The translations under genes and the position numbers were made by a program. From a virus: a stretch of 64,000 bases of DNA. Below are positions 26,741-34,090 of the stretch, piece after piece. The notes beneath the pieces are model-generated. The model was not told the DNA's origin. It did not search any database and saw only the letters and a list, made by a program, of their open reading frames with translations. The stretch covers positions 20,256 to 84,255 of the IMG/VR virus record IMGVR_UViG_3300024265_000041. One strand, 5' to 3'. The stretch's first letter is position 1; every line of letters starts with the position of its first letter.

Positions 26741-27036
26741 TAGTTTACCTTGTCTCTTAACTTATTTGACTCGTGGATAGCTATCTCACCCCTAACTGTG
26801 GAGCCGTCTTCGTACTGGATATAGGCCTCTTTAACAACACCGTGACCACAACATGCGTTCATAACTCCGGGTAGCGTCCCTAAACAGGGGTCATGTCCTT
26901 CTGGCGTATTCTTTTCTCCGCACTTACCGCATGACCTTTCTAGGTAAGTAAATCTAGAAGGTTCCTTAGTATCTAGGTAAACCCACTCACCATTTAAAAA
27001 TTCAATTTCGTGTCCTCTAAGTTTACTTTTTATCAT
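26740..27036 (-). CDS. Cys-rich protein, paralogue A of the ACCGHG pair
   Basis: 98 residues. CGKCGEKN, then DPCLGTLPGVMNACCGHG, then a short beta stretch AYIQYEDGSTVRG. The Cys/His pattern (CxxC, DPC, CCGH) suggests a zinc-binding fold. The same pattern occurs in the gene at 50694-51011, so the phage carries two copies. Such small CCGHG proteins are widespread in phages and prophages as unknowns. Confidence 0.65.
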   Translation of the reverse strand: MIKSKLRGHEIEFLNGEWVYLDTKEPSRFTYLERSCGKCGEKNTPEGHDPCLGTLPGVMNACCGHGVVKEAYIQYEDGSTVRGEIAIHESNKLRDKVN

Positions 27037-27037
27037 A

Positions 27038-27520
27038 TTACGTGACCCTCCTGTTTAAGTAAGCAAGGATCTCTTTCACGTTCTGCTTGGTGTACTTCCT
27101 CACGTCAGCTGCATATCTAATATTAGGTTTAACTCTTGGAGTGTAATAGGCCTTCATAAGGTCTTTCGCATTCCATAACTCAAGTGAGTAAGTAAGCTCA
27201 CTGGCGAACAGTATCCAGTAAGAACCTCCAGCTCTGATTTGTTTTTTAGCCGCTGTCATTTGATGATCTTTGACAGAAGTTTTTAAACAGTCAACTAAAC
27301 TGCCATGCTTCACTGAGGCTTTACATTCAATTCGATGGTGGTGCCCAGCTATTAACAGTCCATAGTCAGCAGGGGCCTTCTGTGCAAACCCACGAACTCC
27401 AGCAGCTTTTTTATCAGGGTATCGATACATACGGGCATCGCATAAACTTTCAATTTCTTTTAGAGCTTCTTGTGTTTTGTCTTCCAGCCGGTTACCCGCT
27501 GCCTGAGCCTGATTTCTCAT
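27038..27520 (-). CDS. RecU-like / PD-(D/E)XK nuclease, candidate Holliday junction resolvase
   Basis: 160 residues. The N-terminus (GNRLEDKTQEALKEIE) matches the start of RecU-type resolvases. The core ADYGLLIAGHHHRIECKAS contains the D...E-x-K catalytic triad, followed by DHQMTAAKKQIRAGGSYWIL, where an H-Q-x-x-A segment is typical of RecU. Such enzymes cut four-way DNA junctions made during recombination and packaging. The SbcC/SbcD genes nearby and the polymerase upstream fit. A related archaeal-type or VRR nuclease is the alternative. Confidence 0.7.
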   Translation of the reverse strand: MRNQAQAAGNRLEDKTQEALKEIESLCDARMYRYPDKKAAGVRGFAQKAPADYGLLIAGHHHRIECKASVKHGSLVDCLKTSVKDHQMTAAKKQIRAGGSYWILFASELTYSLELWNAKDLMKAYYTPRVKPNIRYAADVRKYTKQNVKEILAYLNRRVT

Positions 27521-27523
27521 TAC

Positions 27524-28171
27524 TTACCTCTTAAGGTTTATAAAATATTTCCCGTTAATGTGTTTTTGACCAGGAGGTATCCACATCCCTCCGTTACTTC
27601 CTCTACTATCTGAACCGGCAGTGTACCCACACTGATTACACACAGGGTAGTCCCAGCAGGAAGGGTCAGAGGTATTAGATAGACACCCTAAAGGTTCATG
27701 TCTTACATTGTGGGACCAGCAAACAGGACAGGTTTTCGTATCCTCTATCTGATCCCTAGTTACTTCTAATGCACTTGAAGGAAGTAACTTTCTGTGTTTC
27801 CTTATCCACCGTTTTGCTATCTTGTTAACAGGACTAGAGAAGAAGTATTCTTCAGGAACATCCACGACTGTTGTCCCCATTAGGTGGGCGTGATTTAACT
27901 CAACAATTACCCCTGGGGAGGTGTCATGACCTTCAAGTTTTAGTAAATGTAGTTCAGCAGCTAGGTCTAACATGTGAAGGTTTTCTTGTTTCCAATACTT
28001 AAACCCTTTTTTGAGTTTATACTCATAAGCTAACTGGTGGAAGTGTACTATTGGGGAATATACGCCAACAACTCCATCCCTTTTTAATTGCGCGCAATAG
28101 GCCTTAGCTAATTGAAATCTTACTTCCATTACTTCCTTAATCCCACTGTACGGGTGAGCCACATAGATCAT
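27524..28171 (-). CDS. DUF1937/DUF4406-like domain fused to a Lar-type zinc ribbon
   Basis: 215 residues. Residues 1-~110 match the nucleoside deoxyribosyltransferase-like DUF1937/DUF4406 fold: MIYVAHPYSG, YSPIVHFHQLAY, LHMLDLAAELHLL, SPGVIVELNHAHLMG. The last ~70 residues carry CPVCWSHNVRHEP and CNQCGYTAGSDSRGSNGG, the four-Cys ribbon seen in restriction-alleviation (Lar)-like phage proteins. The linker is basic (AKRWIRKHRKLLP). A role in nucleotide handling plus nucleic acid or protein contact is plausible but untested. The start overlaps the upstream gene stop. Confidence 0.6.
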   Translation of the reverse strand: MIYVAHPYSGIKEVMEVRFQLAKAYCAQLKRDGVVGVYSPIVHFHQLAYEYKLKKGFKYWKQENLHMLDLAAELHLLKLEGHDTSPGVIVELNHAHLMGTTVVDVPEEYFFSSPVNKIAKRWIRKHRKLLPSSALEVTRDQIEDTKTCPVCWSHNVRHEPLGCLSNTSDPSCWDYPVCNQCGYTAGSDSRGSNGGMWIPPGQKHINGKYFINLKR

Positions 28172-28392
28172 TACACTTCCCTCATGGTTACCTGATTATT
28201 GGCTGATTTTTCTACTAAGTAAGGGACTCCTTCAAACCTCATACGCTGTCCCACTTTGGGTGGGATTGGTATATGCACTTTGGAAGGGTAGTTGATAGTA
28301 TCACCGTTGAGTTTTATCAATACTAGTTTGTACGCAACATTTCTAATCGAAGGTAATTCTGGGTCTAACTCCACTATTTTATCTTTACTCAT
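28171..28392 (-). CDS. Unknown 73-residue protein
   Basis: Small soluble beta-rich protein (AYKLVLIKLNGDTINYPSK, IPPKVGQRMRFEG) with no Cys or membrane segment. It precedes the DUF1937-like gene with an overlapping stop/start. Nothing specific was recognised. Confidence 0.5.
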   Translation of the reverse strand: MSKDKIVELDPELPSIRNVAYKLVLIKLNGDTINYPSKVHIPIPPKVGQRMRFEGVPYLVEKSANNQVTMREV

Positions 28393-28421
28393 ATTGATTC
28401 CTCCAGATGAATTACCTTTTA

Positions 28422-29180
28422 TTAAAGACCAGCATCACGCCCTGTGTGGGCTTCCCAAAGAGAGGGGAACTCTAGCCTTACTGTGTGAAGAAAATCTGCG
28501 TCAGTGTTAGCAATATCCGTCTTCTGCATCATGTATCTCACGAAACCGTAACCGGCCTGTTTCATAGTTTTTCCCTTGTGCTTACCAAAAGGGATAACTT
28601 TCATTGCCTGAGGGGTGCCACAAAACTCTGCTAACTCAATATAATTCATGTCAAAATATTCACAGTAGTAGTCAACCAATCTGGCCACGCCTAATACATC
28701 TGCCATCGCATCATGAGCCCCTGTTAACTCTTCACCAAACGCCTGTTGGTAAGTGTAACTAAGCTTATGGTTTGTTGCTGTTGGGTTAGCTCTGCGAGCC
28801 AAAATTATCGTATCAATCTGGGGGTAATCGATTATTTCTTCCCACCCAAGATTAATAGAAACAACGTTATCAAATCTAATATGATTATGACCAGCTATGA
28901 TGACTAAACGACCTGAGTCCTGAAGACTTTCTACATAGCTTTCTAACATCCAAACTATTATGGAAGGATGAGGGTACCCGAGGACCATAGTTTGTGAAAT
29001 ACCATGAACCTTAACTGCTTCTGGATGGATCTTTTTACCTGGGTTGCTTATGGCATGAACAATAGGTAAGTGGTCTCCTCCATCTATCGATAAGGTTGCA
29101 GCAGTTTGAACTGGCAAATCAACTTTTGGTTCAGGTCCTGTTGTTTCGTAGTCATAAGTTACTAATGCAATTTCTGACAT
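28422..29180 (-). CDS. DnaQ/ExoI-like 3'-5' exonuclease with DUF3820-like C-terminus
   Basis: 252 residues. DEDD motifs: TYDYETTG (~8-15, D-x-E), AGHNHIRFDNVV for motif II, and GAHDAMADVLGVARLV for motif III with the H-x4-D of the DEDDh group. Residues ~185-225 (KVIPFGKHKGKTMKQAG) match DUF3820, a small module often found on phage exonucleases. It may proofread or degrade host DNA. It lies two genes downstream of a polymerase that already carries its own 3' exonuclease, so it may serve repair or host DNA breakdown. Confidence 0.8.
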   Translation of the reverse strand: MSEIALVTYDYETTGPEPKVDLPVQTAATLSIDGGDHLPIVHAISNPGKKIHPEAVKVHGISQTMVLGYPHPSIIVWMLESYVESLQDSGRLVIIAGHNHIRFDNVVSINLGWEEIIDYPQIDTIILARRANPTATNHKLSYTYQQAFGEELTGAHDAMADVLGVARLVDYYCEYFDMNYIELAEFCGTPQAMKVIPFGKHKGKTMKQAGYGFVRYMMQKTDIANTDADFLHTVRLEFPSLWEAHTGRDAGL

Positions 29181-29416
29181 CCTTCTCCTCCTGTGAATTT
29201 CTTTTCATTTTTCATGTAATCCAATACGACCTCTAAAACTGAGATCAAATTATCTCTTGGTAAGTTACTGCATGAAGAAGGGTAAAAGTTTTTTTCATTT
29301 TCACCTTGGATAGGGAATGCCAGGAGGTAAAACCCTGCTTTTTCCTCATAGATAATATCTAAAGTATCAGATATAGCCCCACCAAGTTCTTTGAGTTCCA
29401 TTTTAATTTCGTTCAT
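29162..29416 (-). CDS. Unknown 84-residue protein
   Basis: Start placed at the ATG at 29416 because AAGGAG lies 10 bases upstream; an in-frame GTG at 29425 is too close to that site. The protein has a short acidic helical start (MNEIKMELKELGGAISDTLD) and a mixed body. It overlaps the exonuclease start by 19 bases. No family recognised. Confidence 0.5.
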   Translation of the reverse strand: MNEIKMELKELGGAISDTLDIIYEEKAGFYLLAFPIQGENEKNFYPSSCSNLPRDNLISVLEVVLDYMKNEKKFTGGEGCQKLH

Positions 29417-29445
29417 TTTGAACACACTCCTTAGGTGTTATCCTA

Positions 29446-32400
29446 CTAATCTTTACCTTCTGTTAACACTCTTTCTGAAGTTTCCATAATGGAATCCTCT
29501 GTTGGGTTAATTCCTATCTCAACCTGGGAACCCCAATTGATCCCTATACTAACATCAGCCTCCATTGGTACTGCATGTCCAGGGGGAGTCAGTGACATTA
29601 TTTCCGTCATTTCGTTAATGTAAGTCACTACAGTTGATACAGGTACCCTGGAAACAAATTCATCGTAAACAGGGGCGATCAATTTTGCTCTAGTACGCTG
29701 CATTAATTTAATCCTACGAACTATGCCCAAAACTTTCACTAGAATGTCAGCAGCACAACCCTGTATTGTGGCGTTGATAAGCTGACGTTCTGCCCGAGCA
29801 ACAGTTTGTTTGTTACTAGAAAAAATCTTGGCATCAATATGACGGCGATTACCAAAGGCGGTTTCGGTGTATCCATGAAGTTTAGCAAACTTGGCAACAC
29901 TCCTCTGCCAGGGTGTGATGCCTGGGTAGGTTTCCATTACAGCGTCGAATATCAGGTTAGCTTCTTCAAGGGTAATGATTAGTCGTTCAGATAATGTTAA
30001 GGCTCCTCCACCATACCCTATTAGAAAGTTTGTTTCCTTAGCTTTTGCCTTACGGGTGAAGACACAAAGTTTATGATGTTCTAATTCTGGGTTTTCGTAG
30101 TAGTCAACGTAATGGTCGTAGTCTAAATGCAACTTGTTAACTTTAGAAATGATACCAACAGCAGACTGACTATGTATGTCTCGTCGTTCAGATCCAATGT
30201 AACACCCCATCATTGTTTCGTCCTGACACTCACTCGCCATGATCCTCAACTCTTGTTGAGAGAAATCGATTGCTACTACCACATGAGGTTCTTCCCCTCT
30301 CTTTTTCCACCCTGCCCTCTGAGCCGGGAAGCAACTTCTTAGCCTACCTCCGTCTTTATAGCCAGAAACCTGCAACAAATTAGGGGTACCTCCAGAGGGT
30401 CTTCTAGTTACAGTTCCACAATTCTTAATAGAGGGGTGTAACATTTTGTCACTTGTGTAAACCCAATTTGGGTAGGGTTTGAAATACAGTCCATTATAAG
30501 TTTTATCGGTTTTAATAATACGCAAATAATCTAGGGCCTCTATTCTCCAATCCCCTTCTTTCATGTCATAAGCCTTGGCTGTATCCATAGCTAAAACATC
30601 AGTACCAGGGCTTCCCTTCAAATTATGTGTTGCTCTGAAGCTTTTAAAATCAGTAATTTTAGAATGTCTTCTAACCGGCAGTCCCATCATGCAATATAGC
30701 ATTGCCTGCATTTTTTTATAGGAGCCGACTTCGATGTGGGTGCCATGTTTGATCGTCTTAGTCGTACCATTCTCAGCCGCTTCCTTATCGATGAGATCTG
30801 CACAAAATTCAAGGAATGTCTCATAATTTTCCCCTTTTCTTCCCTTGAGTTGGTTGGCTGCTGGCCCTAACACTCTAAGGAACTCCCCTGCTAAACTGCT
30901 AATCTTCCCAGAGCTGTAAACCCCCTCGATGTAGTCTGCCAATCTAGAAACAGCCACTGAGACTGGGGGGGTAATCCCAACTATACCACAAACCTTTTCT
31001 AACCCTTTAACAGTTGGTAGCCACTTGGTAGAGGATGAGATTACTTCTTCAGTCGGAGGTACAAAAACACAAGAACCTAAAAGCTTCTCTTTTTCTGAAG
31101 CTACCCTGGAGTTTATTTGCTCAAGGTTTAACTTTTTCTCTTCTGGTTGATCTTTATTTTTAGCCACTAGGTAAGGCTTAACTTCAACTTTAATGAAACT
31201 GTCAACCGCTGCTGGGTTTGGTGTATTACAATTTTTCAACAGCAGCGGTAGTAACTTTCCCATGGCTTCCTCCGCCCCCTCCTTAGAGGACTTCACGTAC
31301 TCTCGTAACTCTTCTTCATCCAGTGGAGTACCTTCACGTTTCGCTTCAATCAAAACTCGTTCAGCGTCTGGCTGGTTCGCCACATAGAAATCCCAAGTGC
31401 CTTCTATCATCATCTTCAATCTGAGTAAGTCCCAGAGATGGGCAGTAACAATTGCATCGTCGCAACCGTAAGGGAAAGCGCACTCTTCAGCGGTCAGTTC
31501 AGACATGTTAGCTTTATCGCCCAGAGTCTCTAAGAAAGTTTGCTGTTTGTAGCCTAAAAGTTCTTTACTTAATGATTTCAAATGGGCGCTTAGATTTTCA
31601 TCTGCATACGCTGACATGATCACGGTATCCATAACTTTCTTTGGAGAGTACTCACATTCTCGTTCAGTCAACTCGACTTCAAAGGACTCGTTGTGAGCAA
31701 CCAAAGGCGTACCAGATTTTTCAGCCGCAGCTAAGAATTGACCTAAAACTCTATTAGGTAAATTGTTAGAATCTTTGTGGCCGGTGGTGACATAGAAACA
31801 ACTTTCGTAGTTAGCACCGAAGCAAAAGCTGGCTCCCACTGGTACCTGCCTCAGTACGTCTACGAAATCTTTGTTCTTACTGGCAATCTGCAATGACTCC
31901 TGCCTTACTGGATCAAATGACTCGTAATCGAACGCAACAATTGGACCCTCAGCGAACGCCTCAACTGCCTCTTTTAAATCTGCTTCCTCAAAAGTTTCTG
32001 AATCTATTAACCATGAGGTCGGGCATAACTCTTCCAGCCGTTCAAAATAGTCCATGCAATTAGCTTTCTCCAAAACCTCTCGCAAACGATCTTTACTTGG
32101 AATTCTCTTGAAGTATTTAATACACCCTTTCTTCTTGGCGAAAGGTTTCCCCACCCACTCTGGGTGTAAACTAGCCAACGAAAACATGATTTCCCAATCG
32201 TGTCTGTTGTCATAAAGTTTTCTTAAATTTCTAGATTCTTCTACTTCAAGTGATTCTAAAATTAATGAGTAGTCTGAGGTAGCTACACATTTTTGAATTT
32301 CCAGCATACCTTCAATTTCGAACTCCCCTAACAAAGAGGTAAACGCTGCTGACCCCATTCCTTTAATACCTGGGTAACAATCTGACCTATCTCCCACGAT

Positions 32401-32949
32401 TGATTTCTCTAAAGTAATTAACTCTAAAGGGACCCCTTTATGCTCACCGATAATTGGATCACCTTTCAGATGTACCAAAACATTTTTACTGGAAAGTGCA
32501 AGTAGGTCAGCGTCGATTGTTTTTACTTCAATTTCCCCAGGAAGGCAACCACATAACATAGAAATAACATCATCTGCTTCACAGGCAGGTGCCAATATTT
32601 GAGTATACCCTAGCGAAGCTAATAGACCTTTGGCCAGTAGCATTAACTTGTCGGTTTCGGCGACTGAGACAAGGTCTCTTTTTTTATCGTCAGCTTTCCT
32701 CTTCACTTTGTAAGGCGGGTAAATTGCTTTACGTCTAGTGTTATCGTCGTCCCAACAAGCTAATGTTGACCTGGGATAGACCTCTGACTCTTCTATTGTG
32801 TTCAGGATTATAAACTCAATGAAACGACTTAGGCCAAACCCAGCTGTATTACAGGCTTTACCGTCGTCCCCCATAATAGAATCTTTGTCATTACCTGAAT
32901 GATATAGGTTAAGCAGTAACCCTCTTATATCTAAGATAACAGTCTTCAT
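29446..32949 (-). CDS. DNA polymerase I-type fusion: 5' nuclease + 3'-5' exonuclease + PolA polymerase
   Basis: 1167 residues from the ATG at 32949 (AGAGGTG upstream); the open frame extends further upstream, but the MKTVILDIRG start is the natural one. Residues ~1-290 form a FEN-type 5' nuclease (ILDIRG, EADDVISML, GDRSDCYPGIKGMG). The 3' exonuclease follows: VAFDYESFD (~336), VAHNESFEVE, YGCDDAIVTAHLW. The polymerase shows motif A VVAIDFSQQELRIM (~891), motif B FTRKAKAKETNFLIGYGG (~971) and motif C APVYDEFVSR (~1094). Motif C has Tyr where most family A enzymes have His. This is the phage replicative polymerase, with a palindromic operator just before its start. Confidence 0.92.
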   Translation of the reverse strand: MKTVILDIRGLLLNLYHSGNDKDSIMGDDGKACNTAGFGLSRFIEFIILNTIEESEVYPRSTLACWDDDNTRRKAIYPPYKVKRKADDKKRDLVSVAETDKLMLLAKGLLASLGYTQILAPACEADDVISMLCGCLPGEIEVKTIDADLLALSSKNVLVHLKGDPIIGEHKGVPLELITLEKSIVGDRSDCYPGIKGMGSAAFTSLLGEFEIEGMLEIQKCVATSDYSLILESLEVEESRNLRKLYDNRHDWEIMFSLASLHPEWVGKPFAKKKGCIKYFKRIPSKDRLREVLEKANCMDYFERLEELCPTSWLIDSETFEEADLKEAVEAFAEGPIVAFDYESFDPVRQESLQIASKNKDFVDVLRQVPVGASFCFGANYESCFYVTTGHKDSNNLPNRVLGQFLAAAEKSGTPLVAHNESFEVELTERECEYSPKKVMDTVIMSAYADENLSAHLKSLSKELLGYKQQTFLETLGDKANMSELTAEECAFPYGCDDAIVTAHLWDLLRLKMMIEGTWDFYVANQPDAERVLIEAKREGTPLDEEELREYVKSSKEGAEEAMGKLLPLLLKNCNTPNPAAVDSFIKVEVKPYLVAKNKDQPEEKKLNLEQINSRVASEKEKLLGSCVFVPPTEEVISSSTKWLPTVKGLEKVCGIVGITPPVSVAVSRLADYIEGVYSSGKISSLAGEFLRVLGPAANQLKGRKGENYETFLEFCADLIDKEAAENGTTKTIKHGTHIEVGSYKKMQAMLYCMMGLPVRRHSKITDFKSFRATHNLKGSPGTDVLAMDTAKAYDMKEGDWRIEALDYLRIIKTDKTYNGLYFKPYPNWVYTSDKMLHPSIKNCGTVTRRPSGGTPNLLQVSGYKDGGRLRSCFPAQRAGWKKRGEEPHVVVAIDFSQQELRIMASECQDETMMGCYIGSERRDIHSQSAVGIISKVNKLHLDYDHYVDYYENPELEHHKLCVFTRKAKAKETNFLIGYGGGALTLSERLIITLEEANLIFDAVMETYPGITPWQRSVAKFAKLHGYTETAFGNRRHIDAKIFSSNKQTVARAERQLINATIQGCAADILVKVLGIVRRIKLMQRTRAKLIAPVYDEFVSRVPVSTVVTYINEMTEIMSLTPPGHAVPMEADVSIGINWGSQVEIGINPTEDSIMETSERVLTEGKD

Positions 32950-32966
32950 TCTGCACCTCTTATATC

Positions 32967-32981
32967 TCGTACTATGTACGA
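32967..32981 (-). promoter_or_regulatory. CGTAC palindromic operator, copy 1 (before DNA polymerase)
   Basis: TCGTAC-TAT-GTACGA, a perfect 6-bp inverted repeat with 3-base centre, 18 bases upstream of the polymerase ATG. It resembles the copies at 59504 and 63717 but has one base less between the half-sites. Confidence 0.5.
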
Positions 32982-33006
32982 AATTAATTATTTTTCTAAA
33001 TGTACT

Positions 33007-33028
33007 GAGGGGGAATGAGATCCCCCTC
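33007..33028 (-). terminator. Strong hairpin at the 3' end of the ssDNA-binding candidate gene
   Basis: GAGGGGG (33007-33013) / CCCCCTC (33022-33028), extended by one A-T pair, with a 6-base loop. On the minus strand it follows the stop at 33042. There is no clear T-run after it, so termination may be partial or need a factor. Confidence 0.4.
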
Positions 33029-33041
33029 TCTCGGTGGTTTC

Positions 33042-33974
33042 TTAATCTTCTAATACGTCTTCTAACAGACCCAAACAACTAAACTTCCAAGGGCACCAAG
33101 AGTTCTTTCCTTTAGTAATTTTCTTACCAACGGAGACCATGGTGACAACCTTGTCAGGGTTAACCCCATACTTGTGTTGAACCTTTACTACATACCCAGA
33201 AAAACGCTTCAGGGAGGAAGGCGGAATGCTTAGTAAAACAAACTCCCCATCAAATTGTCCATCCTTGATTTCAGCTACAGCTTCTAGGTAAGTTTTAGTT
33301 TCTACCTCTAGCCCCTGACCAGCTAGCCTACTTCGGAAGCTTTCCACCGGGACTCCGGAGGTGTCAGTCACATTGTCATAGCTATAAATAAACTCGTCTG
33401 TATCCCCGTCGCATAGCTCTTTAATGATGAACTTTTCTCGTGTCTGAGTGACGATCATTGGGACTTCTTTTTCGTCTAATGTTTCCCCATCAATCATGAA
33501 GCTCTCTCCGTCAAGTTTCATAATATCGAAAGACCCAAACCCTATCTCTAACCCACTGAACCCTGCCTGAGCAGCAACAGCCAATGCTCCTCCCTGAACC
33601 TGATCTGGGTTATAAGAAGCTATTTGAGTGTGGGCAGAAGGCTGTGCCATAGAGGTTCCTGTGTGGACTTCTGTTTCGTCGTCAGGGTCAGACTGATCTA
33701 CATTGGAAATAAGATTATCTTCTTTATCGGAGGGACCAGAGTTTTCCTCTATTTCCCTCTGGTTAGCCGGAGGGGTTGGAGGTTTCTTTCTTGAGGTGGT
33801 ACGTGAAGGCGGTTTACTTGCCGCCTTCTTTTTAACTGCAGATTTTTTGGCGGCTTCAGCTTTTTTGTCAGATGCAGATTTTTTGGCGGCTTCAGCTTTT
33901 TTGGCATCTTCAATTTTTTTAGATTCGGCCTTTTCATCGGCTACGGTGTTAACAGTGGATTTTTTTCTAAGCAT
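33042..33974 (-). CDS. Candidate ssDNA-binding protein with histone H1-like Lys/Ala tail
   Basis: 310 residues. Residues ~10-75 are a Lys/Ala/Pro-rich repeat region (KKAEAAKKSASDKKAEAAKK) like bacterial histone H1-type tails. An acidic linker (~80-110) leads to a folded domain (~125-300) starting GFSGLEIGFGSFDIMKLDG, with a beta-rich body. The C-terminus is acidic and short (LLEDVLED), as in many single-strand DNA-binding proteins. It lies between the helicase and polymerase genes and has its own promoter. The ssDNA-binding call is inference from composition, acidic tip and location. Confidence 0.5.
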   Translation of the reverse strand: MLRKKSTVNTVADEKAESKKIEDAKKAEAAKKSASDKKAEAAKKSAVKKKAASKPPSRTTSRKKPPTPPANQREIEENSGPSDKEDNLISNVDQSDPDDETEVHTGTSMAQPSAHTQIASYNPDQVQGGALAVAAQAGFSGLEIGFGSFDIMKLDGESFMIDGETLDEKEVPMIVTQTREKFIIKELCDGDTDEFIYSYDNVTDTSGVPVESFRSRLAGQGLEVETKTYLEAVAEIKDGQFDGEFVLLSIPPSSLKRFSGYVVKVQHKYGVNPDKVVTMVSVGKKITKGKNSWCPWKFSCLGLLEDVLED

Positions 33975-34002
33975 GGTAATCTCCAGTTATATTAAAGTTT
34001 AA

Positions 34003-34023
34003 ATTTACATTTACATTTACATT
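34003..34023. repeat. Three ATTTAC direct repeats in an AT-rich spacer
   Basis: ATTTAC three times in a row plus a partial fourth, in the AT-rich 5' leader of the ssDNA-binding candidate. Possibly a protein-binding or origin-type site; too short to say. Confidence 0.4.
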
Positions 34024-34055
34024 AGAATGACTAGATATTTCTACCTAGCAAAATA

Positions 34056-34084
34056 ATATTCCCATAGTGTATTGTCTATGTCAA
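34056..34084 (-). promoter_or_regulatory. Sigma-70-like promoter reading into the ssDNA-binding candidate gene
   Basis: On the minus strand TTGACA (34084-34079), a 17-base spacer, then GAATAT (34061-34056). The spacer contains an inverted repeat CATAG...CTATG that could be an operator. The -35 is a full consensus match and the spacing is ideal. Confidence 0.6.
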
Positions 34085-34090
34085 GTGTAT

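Noticed and set aside
32950-33078. Longer start for the DNA polymerase fusion
   Set aside because: The extra 43 residues are Arg-rich, cross an operator and hairpin, and the 32949 ATG has a ribosome site and begins the conserved nuclease domain.
33703-34002. 99-residue plus-strand open frame opposite the ssDNA-binding candidate
   Set aside because: It mirrors the Lys/Ala repeat of the minus-strand gene, giving an artificial Ala/Leu/Phe-rich protein.
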